Source: Tetragonia tetragonoides
Lineage: Eukaryota; Streptophyta; Magnoliopsida; Caryophyllales; Aizoaceae
Reading direction: 5' to 3'
Assembly: GCA_038025085.1 (NCBI GenBank)
Contig: CM076144.1
Coordinates: forward strand, 38,536,501-38,600,500
Length of the DNA stretch: 64,000 nucleotides
The translations under genes and the position numbers were made by a program. Below the pieces are notes generated by a model that did not search any database, was not told where the DNA came from, and worked only from the letters and a program-made list of their open reading frames with translations. Positions 53,833-64,000 of this stretch are shown here, one piece after another. Each line of letters starts with the position of its first letter. Positions within the stretch are counted from its first letter, which is position 1.

Positions 53833-56503
53833 ATGACAACCTCCTATTCTGAGGAGGAAGTTCACCCTCAAACACCCAAAGTTAAGATTATTAAACCTTC
53901 TCTTTTGAAGGAAAACCAGCAAACCGAGGAAGTCACTACACCTCCCTTCACACCCCTCAAAGGAAAAGGAAAGAAGGTTTTGACTATTGAAAACCAGAGC
54001 CACGTCTCTAGTGACAGTGTGGAAGCTCAGAATTTCATAGGCCCAATTACAAGATCAAGGGCTAAATTCTTGAGCTTTTCCGAGATAGTTTCACAATCCT
54101 CGGTTAATTCTCCCGAAAGAGAATCCGAAGAGGAGGTTACAAGCCCTCTGTTTTTGGATGTTTTATTCAAGCAAACAGATTTTCCAGCTCTCATTTCACA
54201 AAAACCAGTGAGAAATCAAGTAAACCGAGATGAATGTGATAAAATGGGAGTTCTAGTGACAGGCATGACAAATCTCGAAGAGCAAATGCAAGAATTACAG
54301 CGAAAGTTAGCTGAAAAGGTTGCTGAAATTGCAGCCCTTGCAGCAGCTAATGCTCATTCACAAACACATGGCCAGACAAATGGAGATGGTCATAGTGGAA
54401 ATTCAGGTATATCCCAGCAAGAAGTCATGCGAATGATTGCTCAAGGTATACGTGACTACCAAGCAGCCACAACTCCGCCCGTTCTGGGATATCGGAAACC
54501 ACATCCATCTCAATATGACACAATTCCATTCCCCCCGGGTTATCAAAAACCACATTTTGTAAAGTTTGATGGTATAAATGGGTCTCCTCAGGAGCATCTA
54601 GCCCATTTTTACTCGGCATGTGGTGAAACTGCTTTGGTCGATGCATTATTCATTCGGCAATTCGTTCAATCCCTCAAAGGATCGGCATTCACATGGTACA
54701 CTTAACTTCTGCCCAGGTCTATTCACACATGGAATGATCTCCAAAGGGCATTTTTGGTACAATTTGTCAGCTCAAAAAAAAAGTTTCTATCATAGATCTT
54801 GCCGACACTTGTCAAAAGCTAAACGAGGGTACAAATGATTTTATAACAAGATGGAGAAGCCTAAGCCTACAATGTCCCGAGAAGTTAAGTGAACAATCTG
54901 CAGTGCAAATGTGCGCAAATAATTTGCTTCCTCAGATTGCCACATATGTAGGTACGACCGAACCTCAAAGCTTTGATGCTCTTGTTTCAAAGGCTTGTAA
55001 TGTCGAAAGACAACTTGCTCGCCAGAGGAATATGTCAAACAAATCTCTTTCCAGCGATGTCAGGAAGGATGAAGGTAAAAAGCCAGCAAAGAAAGGAGAG
55101 TCTATGGCAACCTTCATCAAAGCCAATGTCAAACCAAGTAGTAGCGGAAATGGAAAGAAAGAAGACAAGAGAAAATCGAAGGAAAAAGCCCGGCTCACAT
55201 TGCAAGAAAGGAAAGAGAAGAAATATCCCTTTGACGATGAAGATGTTCAAGGGATTTTTGATGAATTGCTTGTTGCAAAAGCAATTTTCATTCCGGAATC
55301 AAAATGGCCTAATGAGGCAAATAAACAGGTGATCCCAAATATTACCCTTATCATCAGATTACTAGTCATCCTATCAAGGATTTCTATGTTTTCATGGACT
55401 TGATTGAATCCATGATTAACAAGGGAGAAATTGAAATCGAAGGATCACCCTCTAAAGGGCCCACGACGTCTTCAAACGCCATTTCTTGTATAATTCCCGA
55501 AAATGAGGGAGTACCAATACTGTCTTTACCACCTAATGCCATACCCGTACACTTTATAGTAGACGGAGAAACCACAGTGGTATGGACATATCCCGACATG
55601 CCTCGTCTAACTCTAAACGCTCCTAATTTATATGAAATAATGATGGACTCAGACTTAGAAATATGGGACTCGTCGGATGATGAAGACACAAAGGGGTGGC
55701 AAACTCATTTCACTAGGAAGAGCTTTCAAAGAAGTGTGACTCCAAGTTCTAATAGCAGTGTGAAAATTCGAGGACAAAAGCCATCCAAACCGAAATCTAA
55801 GAAGAACAAAAAGAAGAAAACCAAGGCAAAGAAAAAGCCAGAGTTAGCTTCTGAGGATGAATATGTTCCCCCGAAAAGGGTCCCTATCACTTTGGAAGAC
55901 TATATTCCAAAGGATTTCTTTAGGGGTGTTGTTTCTTCTGATGATGATGATGACTTTTTCGGTAGTGCTCAGTGTTGCATGACTACCGTTGAAGAAGAAG
56001 AAAAGGAAGAGCAAGTGGAAGTAGATGAAGCGACTCTCCAATATGCTCGTCGTAATCGAAAATCTCAAGGAAATGAGAAGGAGAAAAACTCACCAGATTC
56101 TCCAACTCAAACACTCGAGTCCGATGCAAATGACGAAGGACCAAGGGCTTTACCTAAGTCTAATGAGCAAGCATCTAGCCCATCTACTTCAGCCCCTATT
56201 TCCCAAAATCAAAAGAAGAAAGAGCTTCCGAAGAAAGCGTGCCTATGCAGGCATCTTTCCCTATTCGTCGGAGTTCATACAAGGAAGTGGTGAAGTATGA
56301 TGTTGTTAGCCATCTCCAACGGGTTCCCTCACGTTTTAGTGTTTATGATGCCTTACAAATGTCAAATGAGTTAAGAAGGGCCCTCATTTACGCTCTAATG
56401 AATCCCAACGAATACAAAGATAAGGTTGATCCCGTTGAAGTCAATGAAGTGAAATTGCCCGCACCTAATCGATGCGCCTCATGCATGGCTTGCATCACAT
56501 TTT
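53833..56503 (+). pseudogene. gag of the Ogre-like Tat element, broken
   Basis: Starts MTTSYSEEEVHPQTPKVK at 53833, then FIGPITRSRAKFLSF, a coiled coil (about 54265-54350, LEEQMQELQRKLAEKVAEI), and the gag core HFVKFDGINGSPQEHLAHF, FIRQFVQSLKGSAFTWYT, ending at a stop 54703-54705; it resumes in other frames (SLQCPEKLSEQSAVQ, 54860; AKEKARLTLQERKEKKYPF, 55170) and 55394-56290 (DLIESMINKGEIEIEG, Lys-rich stretch, poly-Asp). A homopolymer near 54775 and changes near 55340 and 56250 shift the frame. Particle-forming role from family; not functional. Confidence 0.78.
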
Positions 56504-56544
56504 AAGATGAAGACCTTCAAGTAGGAGTTGAACGCCATAATAGA

Positions 56545-57006
56545 CCATTGTATGTCACAGGTCTAATTGGAGATACAAATGTCAATCAAATCCTGCTTTG
56601 TGGATCAATCGTTAATCTCCTTCCACTTAGGATATTGAAAGCAATAGGGATACCGTCAAGTCAATTATCTCCCACTTTGCTTACAATACAAGGATTGAAC
56701 CAAGCGGGGCAAAAAGCTTTAGGTGCTATAGCTTTGAGAGTGGAAATGGATGATCTATACACAGATGCACTCTTTCATGTTATAGACATCGATACTTCTT
56801 ATAATGCCTTGCTTGGACGACCATGGCTCCACATTAGCAAGTCGGTGGCTTCTACTCTTCATCAATGCCTCAAATACACCGATGAAAATGGTAATGAAAG
56901 GACCATTCTAGGAGACCCAAATCCTTTTCATGGAGAAGATGCCAATTATGCCGATGCCAAATTCTACAAGACGACTACTTTCAAGAAAGGGGGCAATAAA
57001 ATGTGA
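56545..57006 (+). pseudogene. Protease domain of the Ogre-like element, catalytic site lost
   Basis: Reads LYVTGLIGDTNVNQILLCGS, IVNLLPLRILKAIGIPSSQL, YNALLGRPWLHISKSVASTL. It is a retropepsin-like fold (ALLGRPW and NLLP motifs), but the D-(T/S/G)-G triad is absent where LLCGS stands, so it cannot be active. Stop at 57004-57006. Confidence 0.72.
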
Positions 57007-59095
57007 GAACCCAGAGGTTCCGATCAAAAGGGTCCACGATGGGCCGATATGGTGAAAGATGAAGAAAGAGAGTTACGAGCCTCAAAGTCAAAGGTGTTGC
57101 TCAAGTACACCCCAAAAGCTAGAAGAAAGGTTGGACAAAAGCCTTTTAACTGGTGTTGGAGGTATCATGAATTCTCTTGTGACAAATTTACACTTGTCCT
57201 CTTCGAAGGATTAGTCAATCTGTCCCGACCGAAAATTTGATAATCACAAAATCAATCGGGAACAAGATAATTGTATTCAAAGAAAATGCTCCAAACCCTC
57301 ATTCAAAGCCTTCTTCTTCGGGAGGATTTCCGCCTTCCAATTCACGAAGGAAAAGGCGTAAATTCAGATTCCCCTCCAATAAGAAAGTGAACATCTCTTA
57401 GGAAGATGGAATCCTTAAAGCGGTGTTTCTCGAAGATGAACCCCAAGTTTCACATGATGATGGGGGCTCTAAAGAAAATGGCGAGGATACGATGGCTTTG
57501 ACCGTGCAAGAGAAGGAGATGTTATCCGAAGAGCAACCGAGCCAAAATCGAGTCTTTGTGTTTGAAAGACTTGGAAAAGTCAACAACTCAGCTTTCGATA
57601 GGTTGGGAGATGTTGACCTACCCGAACAAACCAACTCGAAAGTGAGACGGAATAAAAAGTGGAGACTCAAGAAAAAGAAGCAATGGAAAAATCTCGTGAG
57701 GGAATATGGACAATGCCATGAAACTCAAGTCGAGGAAGTAAATGTTGTCATTATTTCCGAGATAGACGATACTGAAGTTTGTGCAAATGTTGAAAGTGAC
57801 AGCACAAATGCACAAAATCAACCAAAATACGATTTTGTTGACAAAGTAGAGTCTGCACCGCCAGAATTGGAAAATGGTGGGCAAGCTACAATGGATGAGC
57901 TCCGAGAAATAAACCTTGGCACTCCCGAAGAGCCGAAACTGATTTTTGTTAGCACTCAAATCAAAAGCGGCGAAGTAAAGCTATATGAGCAACTCCTTTG
58001 CGAGTATAAGGATGTCTTTGCCTGGGGATACCAAGATATGCCAGGCCTAGATCCAACCATGGCTATGCATAAATTGGTCGTTTCCGAGAAAATAAAGTCG
58101 GTTAAACAATCTCAAAGACGCTTTCGTCCAGAATTAGTGGTGCAAATAAATATCGAAGTAGAAAAGCTTATCAAAGCCGGGTTTATACGAGAAGTTCAAT
58201 CCTCGGAATTGATTAGCCAATATTGTCCCAGTGAGAAAGAAAAATGGGCAACTCCGTATTTCTGTGGATTTTAGGGACCTAAATGATGCATGTCCTAAGG
58301 ATGAATTTCCACTGCCAATTATGAAACTTTTGGTTGATGCCACAACAGGTTTTGGTCCATTGTCCTTTATGGATGGTTTTTCGGGATATAATCAAATCAA
58401 AATGGATCCCGAGGATGAAGAGCTAACCTCATTTCGCACACCTCAAGGCACATTTTGCTATACAGTGATGCCTTTTGGTTTGAAAAATGCGGGGGCGACC
58501 TACCAGAGAGCCATGACAGTCATCTTTCGTGACTTGCTTCATAACACAATTGAGTGTTACGTAGATGATTTGGTGGTGAAAACTAAGGAAAGGGAAAATC
58601 ATCCCGGCGATTTAAGAAAAATCTTTGGAAGGTTACGCCAACATCACCTGAAAATGAACCCCCTAAAATGTGCATTTGGGGTCGAAATTCCTTGGTTTCG
58701 TCGTTCGACAACAAGGAATTGAAAATTGATCCCGATAAGATCAAAGCGATAATGCAAATCCCTCCCCCAAGGAACCTAAGGGAGCTTCGTGGCTTACAAG
58801 GCAGGCTTGCCTATATCAGGCGATTCATATCAAATCTCTCCGGAAGGTGTCAACCTTTCACAAGGCTAATGAAGAAAGATACGCCATTTATTTGGGACCA
58901 AGCTTGCCAGAATGCGTTTGAAAGCATTAAAGAATACCTAACAAAGCGACCTATCTTAATGGCGCCAGTACAAGGAAAGCCATTGCTCTTATGCACGGCA
59001 ACCCTTGAACGGTCTCTCGGAGCTATGTTAGCTCAAATTAACGATGAAGGAAAAGAGCAAGCCTTGTACTACATCAGTAGGACAATGGTTCGGGT
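57007..59095 (+). pseudogene. RT and partial RNase H of the Ogre-like element, truncated at about 59095
   Basis: A linker region (57423-57960; Glu/Lys-rich) precedes DVFAWGYQDMPGLDP, FIREVQSSE, then (58231 onward) KKNGQLRISVDFRDLND, SFMDGFSGYNQIKMD, MPFGLKNAGATYQR, catalytic YVDDLVVK (about 58560), LNPLKC-like LKMNPLKCAFGV, and after a shift near 58685 IDPDKIKAIMQIPPP, RRFISNLSGRCQPF and the RNase H start LLLCTATLERSLGAML, ALYYISRTMV. Homology stops at about 59095, in mid-RNase H. The second RNase H and integrase are missing. The bases that follow code on the opposite strand. Confidence 0.85.
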
Positions 59096-61425
59096 AGATC
59101 TCCCAGCAAGGAGATCGATGGAAGGAATGCTCTCTTCTGTCAAGTCTATCATAGGACTAGAATCAACCACAGGATCAACGGTCTGATTAACGGGAACACC
59201 TTCAAATGGTTGGTCGTCTCCCCCAGAATTTGAACCATCAAAGTTCTAAGGGCGCTCATACCGAACCTTTTTGAAATTGATGTCAGCTGGGGACCTAGGT
59301 CGATAGGGTGTTTTCGAGGCTGTGCTTTTCTTTCTAGTGAAACTCGACTTGTCTTTACTACCCACAGGTTGAGAACTAGCGCCAGACTTTTCTTGCGATT
59401 CATTTTCATCTTCTGAATGATTTTGAATAGATGATGGTTGGGTACTAGAACTCGACTTTCCCCCGTTTTTCGACTTGTTTTTGCTTCTTGATTCTTTTGG
59501 AACAGAAGATGAAGTTGCTCCTGTAGAGATAAGAACATTTTTTTTTTTTCAGTTAAAAAAATAATGATAAAATTTGTTATAAAATGAATAATAAAAAAAA
59601 AAAAAGTAAGAAAAAAAGTGGGAATATTACGCTCTGAAGCCTTAACAGCGCCTCTTATTCCAGTACAAACATTCCTCAAATTAGCAACTTCATATGTGGC
59701 TTCTCGAATATGAGTAGTTTGTTTGGTTAAGATCACTTTGATCTTCTGAATGGATTGCTTCAAATACGGTGTTGTAGACCTAACCCACCAACCGCAGTAA
59801 GCATAAGAACTTGTCCCTTGGTGAAGTACAGATGGTATATGGAAGAAAGATCATGTGCCTCTGTGAAAGAAGCGAGCACTCGCCTTAGCCACATCTTCCA
59901 AGGATCTTGATGATCTTTGGGAAAAATTAAAACTCAAATTATTGGTAGGGATATGTTGATCATAACCAAATTGTCGAGAAAATCTATTCGGATAATAAGG
60001 CTGTAAAATCAACTTCGCCCTAACTCAAACAGGTAAAACTGATGAGCGAATAGATAAAAAGGCTTCAAAATACTCTTTAGGCAGATCTGAAACATCTAGA
60101 TGGTCTTGTTTAACTTCTTCGCCAAAGGGAATAGCTCGCTCCCTAATAGAGCTATAGGCTCTGAAAACCAATCTTGCTTTATGCAGATCAATGTCATTTC
60201 CAATTACTCCAGCAAAACGAGCTAAATTTGGATAACCTTCTGGAAGCTCATTATCTGCACGACTTTTGTAGAGACATGGAAAAAACTCTCCTAACCACCC
60301 AACCACAAAGTGAATACCAAAATTTGGATTTGCACATCCAGGATTTCCATGGTAAGTAACCATCTCACCCAAGCCTTGATAAACATGGCCCAAAACAGCG
60401 GGGGCAAGGGAAATTTCCGAACCTGCTGCCATTTTCGAAGCCATAACAAAAGTCTCTGGCTTCACTACCTTAGCACCATCAGGTAGAACAAATCGACTAA
60501 GCAACAAAGTAAAAAAGGCGGCAAGTTTGCCTTTATTGGTCGAACTCCTGGGTAACGGTCTCTTAGACCCAACAGATGTTTTTTCTGGATGTTTCTGCTT
60601 GTTATGTGAGGGATTATTCTCTAAATATACTACATACAAAATATCATCTCTGTAGAAATGTTGCAACCAATAAAAACAGGACACTTCAACCTTTTCACGG
60701 TGTCTACTGAGATCAGTATGAATTCTCAGTAACTCGACCACAAGTGGTGAGAATTTAGTGTCGTCTAAAATATTCTCATTCAGCGGCAAATACTCCTCGT
60801 AAGGCTCACCTGAGATAGGTAAGCCTGCCAGTTTGTTCAAATCATTCAAAGAAATACCCATTTCACCATTCCCGTGGTGAAAGTGTTGGTCAATGGGCAC
60901 CACAGTTCGCAAAAGCCTCTCCAAACGTTCTTGTTATACCAGTAAGGAAAAGGTGAAACTGCCGCAAGACCGTAAATACCAGCCGCTTTCAACAGTATTT
61001 CATAGTTACCAATGGTACATTCGGTCCATTCCATCAAACCCAGAATAAAACTAGATAAGCCTCTGAAATTGAATTCAACTCCCCAATTTTGTTTTTCCTT
61101 GAGCAATCTATAAATAACAGGATAAAATTCGTCATTGCGGACTAATTTATCATCCTTTGGAATGTCAGAAGTGACTTTTTCTAAAACGGTCGCTTTGAAA
61201 CTTTTCATAGCAACTTTGCATGGCACCAAACACTGCTCATTGTCTTTGTACGAAAATTGCAAATTTCCTTGGTTCATGTCCTCCACTTTTGTCCAGACTT
61301 GACGAAATTCTTGGAGATTCGACAACAATATCGGTCATAGACCGACTTCTCCTATAAAGAGGACTGTATGAAAGTTCCTCATTATTATTAGATGGTGCGC
61401 GTTGTATTCCTAGTTCACCGTCCAT
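59096..61425 (-). pseudogene. Antisense plant-mobile-domain (PMD) gene attached to the Ogre-like element
   Basis: Starts at ATG 61425-61423 (MDGELGIQRAPSNNNEELSY). After a shift near 61330: LSNLQEFRQVWTKVEDMNQG, LVRNDEFYPVIYRLLKEKQN, YGLAAVSPFPYWYNKNVWRG, FCELWCPLTNTFTTG; after a shift near 60895: GEMGISLNDLNKLAGLPI, the PMD core; then RFVLPDGAKVVKPETFVMAS, GWLGEFFPCLYKSR. A stop at 60027-60025 is followed by a coding-like 3' part (QSIQKIKVILTKQTTHIREA), an intron 59630-59521 (GAGC|GTAATA ... CTACAG), and a Ser/Lys-rich tail with a stop at 59248-59246 that reads on to about 59100 (DLTEESIPSIDLL). PMD proteins are plant nuclear proteins tied to transposon silencing and are often carried by transposons. 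Could be host-derived, but orientation and position match a Tat antisense gene. Confidence 0.75.
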
Positions 61426-62007
61426 AGTTTACCTCCTTGATAGTAGCTTTAACAAGTACACCAAGTACAGCTGCTCCATATAGCCAACCATCTTTAAGTG
61501 CCTAATATTAGGAGCCAGAACTCAAGAGCAGAAAAATATCCTGCACAATAGAACTAGCAGAGACATAGTGACTCCATTACAATGCCTTCCCCCCCCCCCC
61601 CCCCCCCGCGTCCCTTCATTTCTAGTAAAAAGGCCGGCATCGGTAAAAGGAACTGAAATTACAAACCATCAAGATTGACATTAAACAGATAAAACTGAAG
61701 GAAATATGGGTACAGAGAGGAAACCCTCCGATCCACAAGTTATGGAGTTCCATTCATCAGTCAATTTCCAATGGGGCAATAAAACTTACTACTCTTTGGC
61801 ATTGGCTGTAATGGACTAAATCAAAATAGCTAATGAAAGTTTCCACACTTCTTATTTAAAGTTAAGTAGCAAAAGGTCGTTGCCCATTTGGATCAAGGGT
61901 CAAATCGAAACAACCTCTCTTTTTTCACAATGGTTAACATACACCTGACAGACAACCCCCCCCCCCCTCATTTCACCCCGCTTGGGTGAGAGACTCTTTG
62001 GAGGCAT
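61426..62007. other. Spacer with two long poly-C runs
   Basis: Upstream region of the PMD gene and left flank of the next LTR. It contains 19 consecutive C at 61589-61607 and 12 C at 61956-61967. No gene or LTR terminus recognised; the missing 3' LTR of the Ogre-like element is not seen. Confidence 0.5.
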
Positions 62008-62071
62008 TGTGTTAGGTTCCTCCCTTTACACCTTGTAATTTACTGCTTTCCTTTACTTTCCTTGTAATGTA

Positions 62072-62208
62072 ACATGTCTCTAAGGCGCTTCCTGCGTGTT
62101 GACCCTTGGACATGTCTTTAGGCTTTCTAGTTCTTTTCTAACATGTCTCTAAGGCGCTTCCTGCGTGTCGACCCTTGGACATGTCTTTAAGTTTTCTAGT
62201 CTTTTTAC
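62072..62208 (+). repeat. 69-bp tandem duplication in the LTR
   Basis: ACATGTCTCTAAGGCGCTTC and the following CTGCGTGT(T/C)GACCCTTGG recur 69 bp apart, two copies. U3 regions often gain such duplications, which can double regulatory sites. Confidence 0.88.
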
Positions 62209-62270
62209 TTTTAGGAGTAGATGTTGAGTATGAAAGTTATGCACTCTTGATGTCTACTCCTGTCAGAATG

Positions 62271-62276
62271 AATAAA
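62271..62276 (+). promoter_or_regulatory. AATAAA poly-A signal in the LTR
   Basis: AATAAA within GAATGAATAAAGCTC, placed mid-LTR as expected for the end of R. The function is inferred. Confidence 0.5.
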
Positions 62277-62521
62277 GCTCTAAGGACTCTTTATGGGGGA
62301 AGCAGTCCTCCATATCAATGTATTGATGTCAATGCTTGTTTTTGTTAAACTGTATTGATTGCTTTAATCATCCAACCCCTCTCTCAAACTTCGTCCCTCC
62401 CTCACTCTCTTGTGTCCACGGACACCCCGAAGACGTTCCTTGTGTACGGCTGGCACTCTTGCCGCTAAGAGACAAGAGCGCGCCGCACGTCCCACAACTT
62501 GAAAAGGCGGAACGTGACAGT

Positions 62522-62533
62522 TGGTATCAGAGC
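62522..62533 (+). other. tRNA-iMet primer-binding site
   Basis: TGGTATCAGAGC directly after the LTR (two bases apart), identical to the primer site of the chromovirus at 28962-28973. Confidence 0.88.
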
Positions 62534-62586
62534 ACAACTAGTGAAGCACACTCAGTGAAAGGTTGCTAGACTTCGAATCCGAAACC

Positions 62587-64000
62587 ATGGTGAACATGGA
62601 TGAGCTAGAGAAAATTGTGATCGGGCAAGATGCCCGGATCGATGCATTGGAGGCCCAAATGCATGAGATATCCTCAGCGAGTTTGCGGGAGGAGCTTGAC
62701 CACATCCACAATCAAATTCAATCTTTGTGGGATCAGTGTACGACGATCACTAAGGCCGTTGCTAGCGGTAATGGTGGATCAGGGTCGAGAAGGGTGAAGC
62801 CCCCTCAGCCTTGGACTTATGGGGGAGCTAGAGACTCAAAGGAAGTAGATAACTTTGTCTTCGACCTAGAACAATACTTCCGAGTCAGTGGACTGGAAGA
62901 GGACCAAAAGGTCGACACCGCGGTCATGTACCTTGTGGATGACGCGAAGTTGTGGTGGCGTACGAAGTATGCTGAGATCAAAGCCGAAACTCTAAAAATA
63001 GATACATTGGAAGCTTTTAAGAAGGAATTCAACGACCAGTTCTACCCGGAGAACACTGAGTTCATTGCCCAAAAGATGTTAAAGACCATCAAGCATATGG
63101 GGACCATCCGAGACTATGTGAAGGAGTACTCGGCGTGCATGCTTGAAATCAAGGACATGAGCGACAAGGATCGGATGTTCAACTTCATCGATGGGATAAA
63201 AAGGTGGGCTCAACGTGAGTTGAACGGAAAAAAGATGGATACCTTATCGGCTGCTATAAGCGTGGCCGAAGGACTTTTTGACAACCAGTTGGGGAAAGAG
63301 ATCCCACCGAAGAAGGGGCCAACAGGGCCGAGTTCGATTGTGAACCGAGTAGGGTCAACTAGCACTCAGACAGGCTCAAACAACACTCGAAACTATAACG
63401 TGGGTAACAAAGTGGTGGTAATAGTAGATATGGGAACGTTGGAGGTGGACCTCCTAGACCGGCACCCTACCGCCCCCCAGGTCTAACCTCATCGCTCAAT
63501 TTGACGGAAGCGTCCACGGCAAGATGGCCGACAAAGTTGAGTTGCTACAACATCAAAGGGCCACACAAACACACCGAGTGCCCTTATCGAGACTTGAGTG
63601 CCCTCCATCAGAATATATCCAAGATGTCTGTGGAGTCGGATGGCACCAATGAAGGAGAGACTAGCAGAAACAACGAGATGGATGAGGATGAGATACCACA
63701 CATGGGCGCTGTTCATCTATTGGGCGCTCTTAGGGGTGATGAGACCTCCTTAAAATTAAAGTCGACTGAGCTCATGTACGTCGATGTAGTGATCAATGGA
63801 CGTAGCACTCGAGCAATGGTTGACACCGGTGCCATACACAACTTCGTGGCCGGTAGCAAAGCAGAGAGATTGGGACTCAAGCTAGACCGCGCAGGCGACA
63901 ACATGAAGGTCGTGAACTCGGCAGCAAGACCTATTCATGGGATTTCCAAGGGAGTCCTTACTCGGATAGGGGAGTGGAGTGGTCGGTTGGACCTTACGGT
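62587..64000 (+). pseudogene. gag-protease of a Ty3/gypsy element (chromovirus-like), runs off the window
   Basis: Starts at ATG 62587 (MVNMDELEKIVIGQDARIDA), with a coiled coil to about residue 50, then the gag core: VKPPQPWTYGGARDSKEVDN, FVFDLEQYFRVSG, DDAKLWWRTKYAEIKAE, LEAFKKEFNDQFYPENTEFI, MFNFIDGIKRWAQREL. Near 63410 the frame shifts; the other frame carries a knuckle remnant CYNIKGPHKHTEC, in which the second Cys is Ile, and a protease with VDTGAIHNF (about 63820). The first frame stops at 63484-63486. The tRNA-iMet primer suggests a chromovirus; the clade cannot be settled without RT. The element continues past 64000. Confidence 0.8.

Larger units (their letters stand above)
62008..62519 (+). 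repeat. 5' LTR of a further Ty3/gypsy element (left border approximate)
   Basis: Ends AACGTGACA at 62519, two bases before a tRNA-iMet primer site. The start is placed at TGTGTTAGG (62008) by the TG rule; no second copy in the window confirms it. It contains a 69-bp tandem duplication (62072 and 62141, ACATGTCTCTAAGGCGCTTC) and AATAAA at 62271-62276. Confidence 0.6.

Overview
The window is nuclear DNA from a flowering plant, most likely a eudicot. It holds intron-rich genes with GT-AG introns, a nuclear tRNA-Ala gene, Ty3/gypsy LTR retrotransposons of the Tat and chromovirus lineages, an RTE-type LINE, hAT, Mutator-like (MULE) and PIF/Harbinger non-autonomous DNA elements and a Helitron. I cannot name the species. 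About two thirds of the window is transposon-derived.

Only two host protein genes look intact, both on the + strand. The first (coding 3656-6736, six coding exons, 217 aa) looks like a UAP56-binding mRNA-export factor of the plant UIEF type, with an N-terminal UAP56-binding motif and a polyglutamine run. The second (coding 43264-47983, twelve exons, 582 aa) is a probable plastid zinc-ribbon protein with two hydrophobic helices and a C-terminal coiled coil; it starts 197 bp after a tRNA-Ala(CGC) gene. A broken DOMON-cytochrome b561 gene copy lies on the - strand at 39500-40603.

Layout: 1-2900 carries a MULE-like element with a hAT element nested in it, then a Harbinger MITE. Gene 1 spans about 2940-6950. 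From 8756 to 35801 lies a decayed Tat-lineage retrotransposon (557 and 548 bp LTRs, 5-bp near-identical flanks). It has gag, protease, RT, dual RNase H and integrase on +, then a 121-bp tandem array, then a spliced-looking gene on the OPPOSITE strand with its own TATA-like box and two introns of 72-73 bp, then 103-bp, 73-bp and about 27-bp tandem arrays. A chromovirus of Tekay/Del type (17755-31656, - strand, flanks AACCG) is inserted in that antisense gene, and one of its LTRs contains a 1845-bp hAT element flanked by ACTGAACC. This is a readable three-layer nest.

From 35.8 to 43 kb the DNA is AT-rich, with a poly-A retroposon, a non-autonomous Helitron, the b561 pseudogene and a hAT MITE. 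After gene 2 come a Harbinger MITE, a 5'-truncated RTE LINE (-), and a second, Ogre-like Tat element (LTR-like end, primer site, gag, protease, RT, partial RNase H). Its pol stops abruptly at about 59095 and abuts the 3' end of an antisense, intron-containing plant-mobile-domain (PMD) gene, as if the rest of pol had been deleted. The window ends inside a further Ty3/gypsy element (LTR, tRNA-iMet primer site, gag, start of protease).

The strongest candidate for something under-described is the antisense gene carried by the two Tat elements: different sequences, same orientation relative to pol, each with short introns and a coding pattern unrelated to gag-pol, and in the first element flanked by element-specific satellite arrays.
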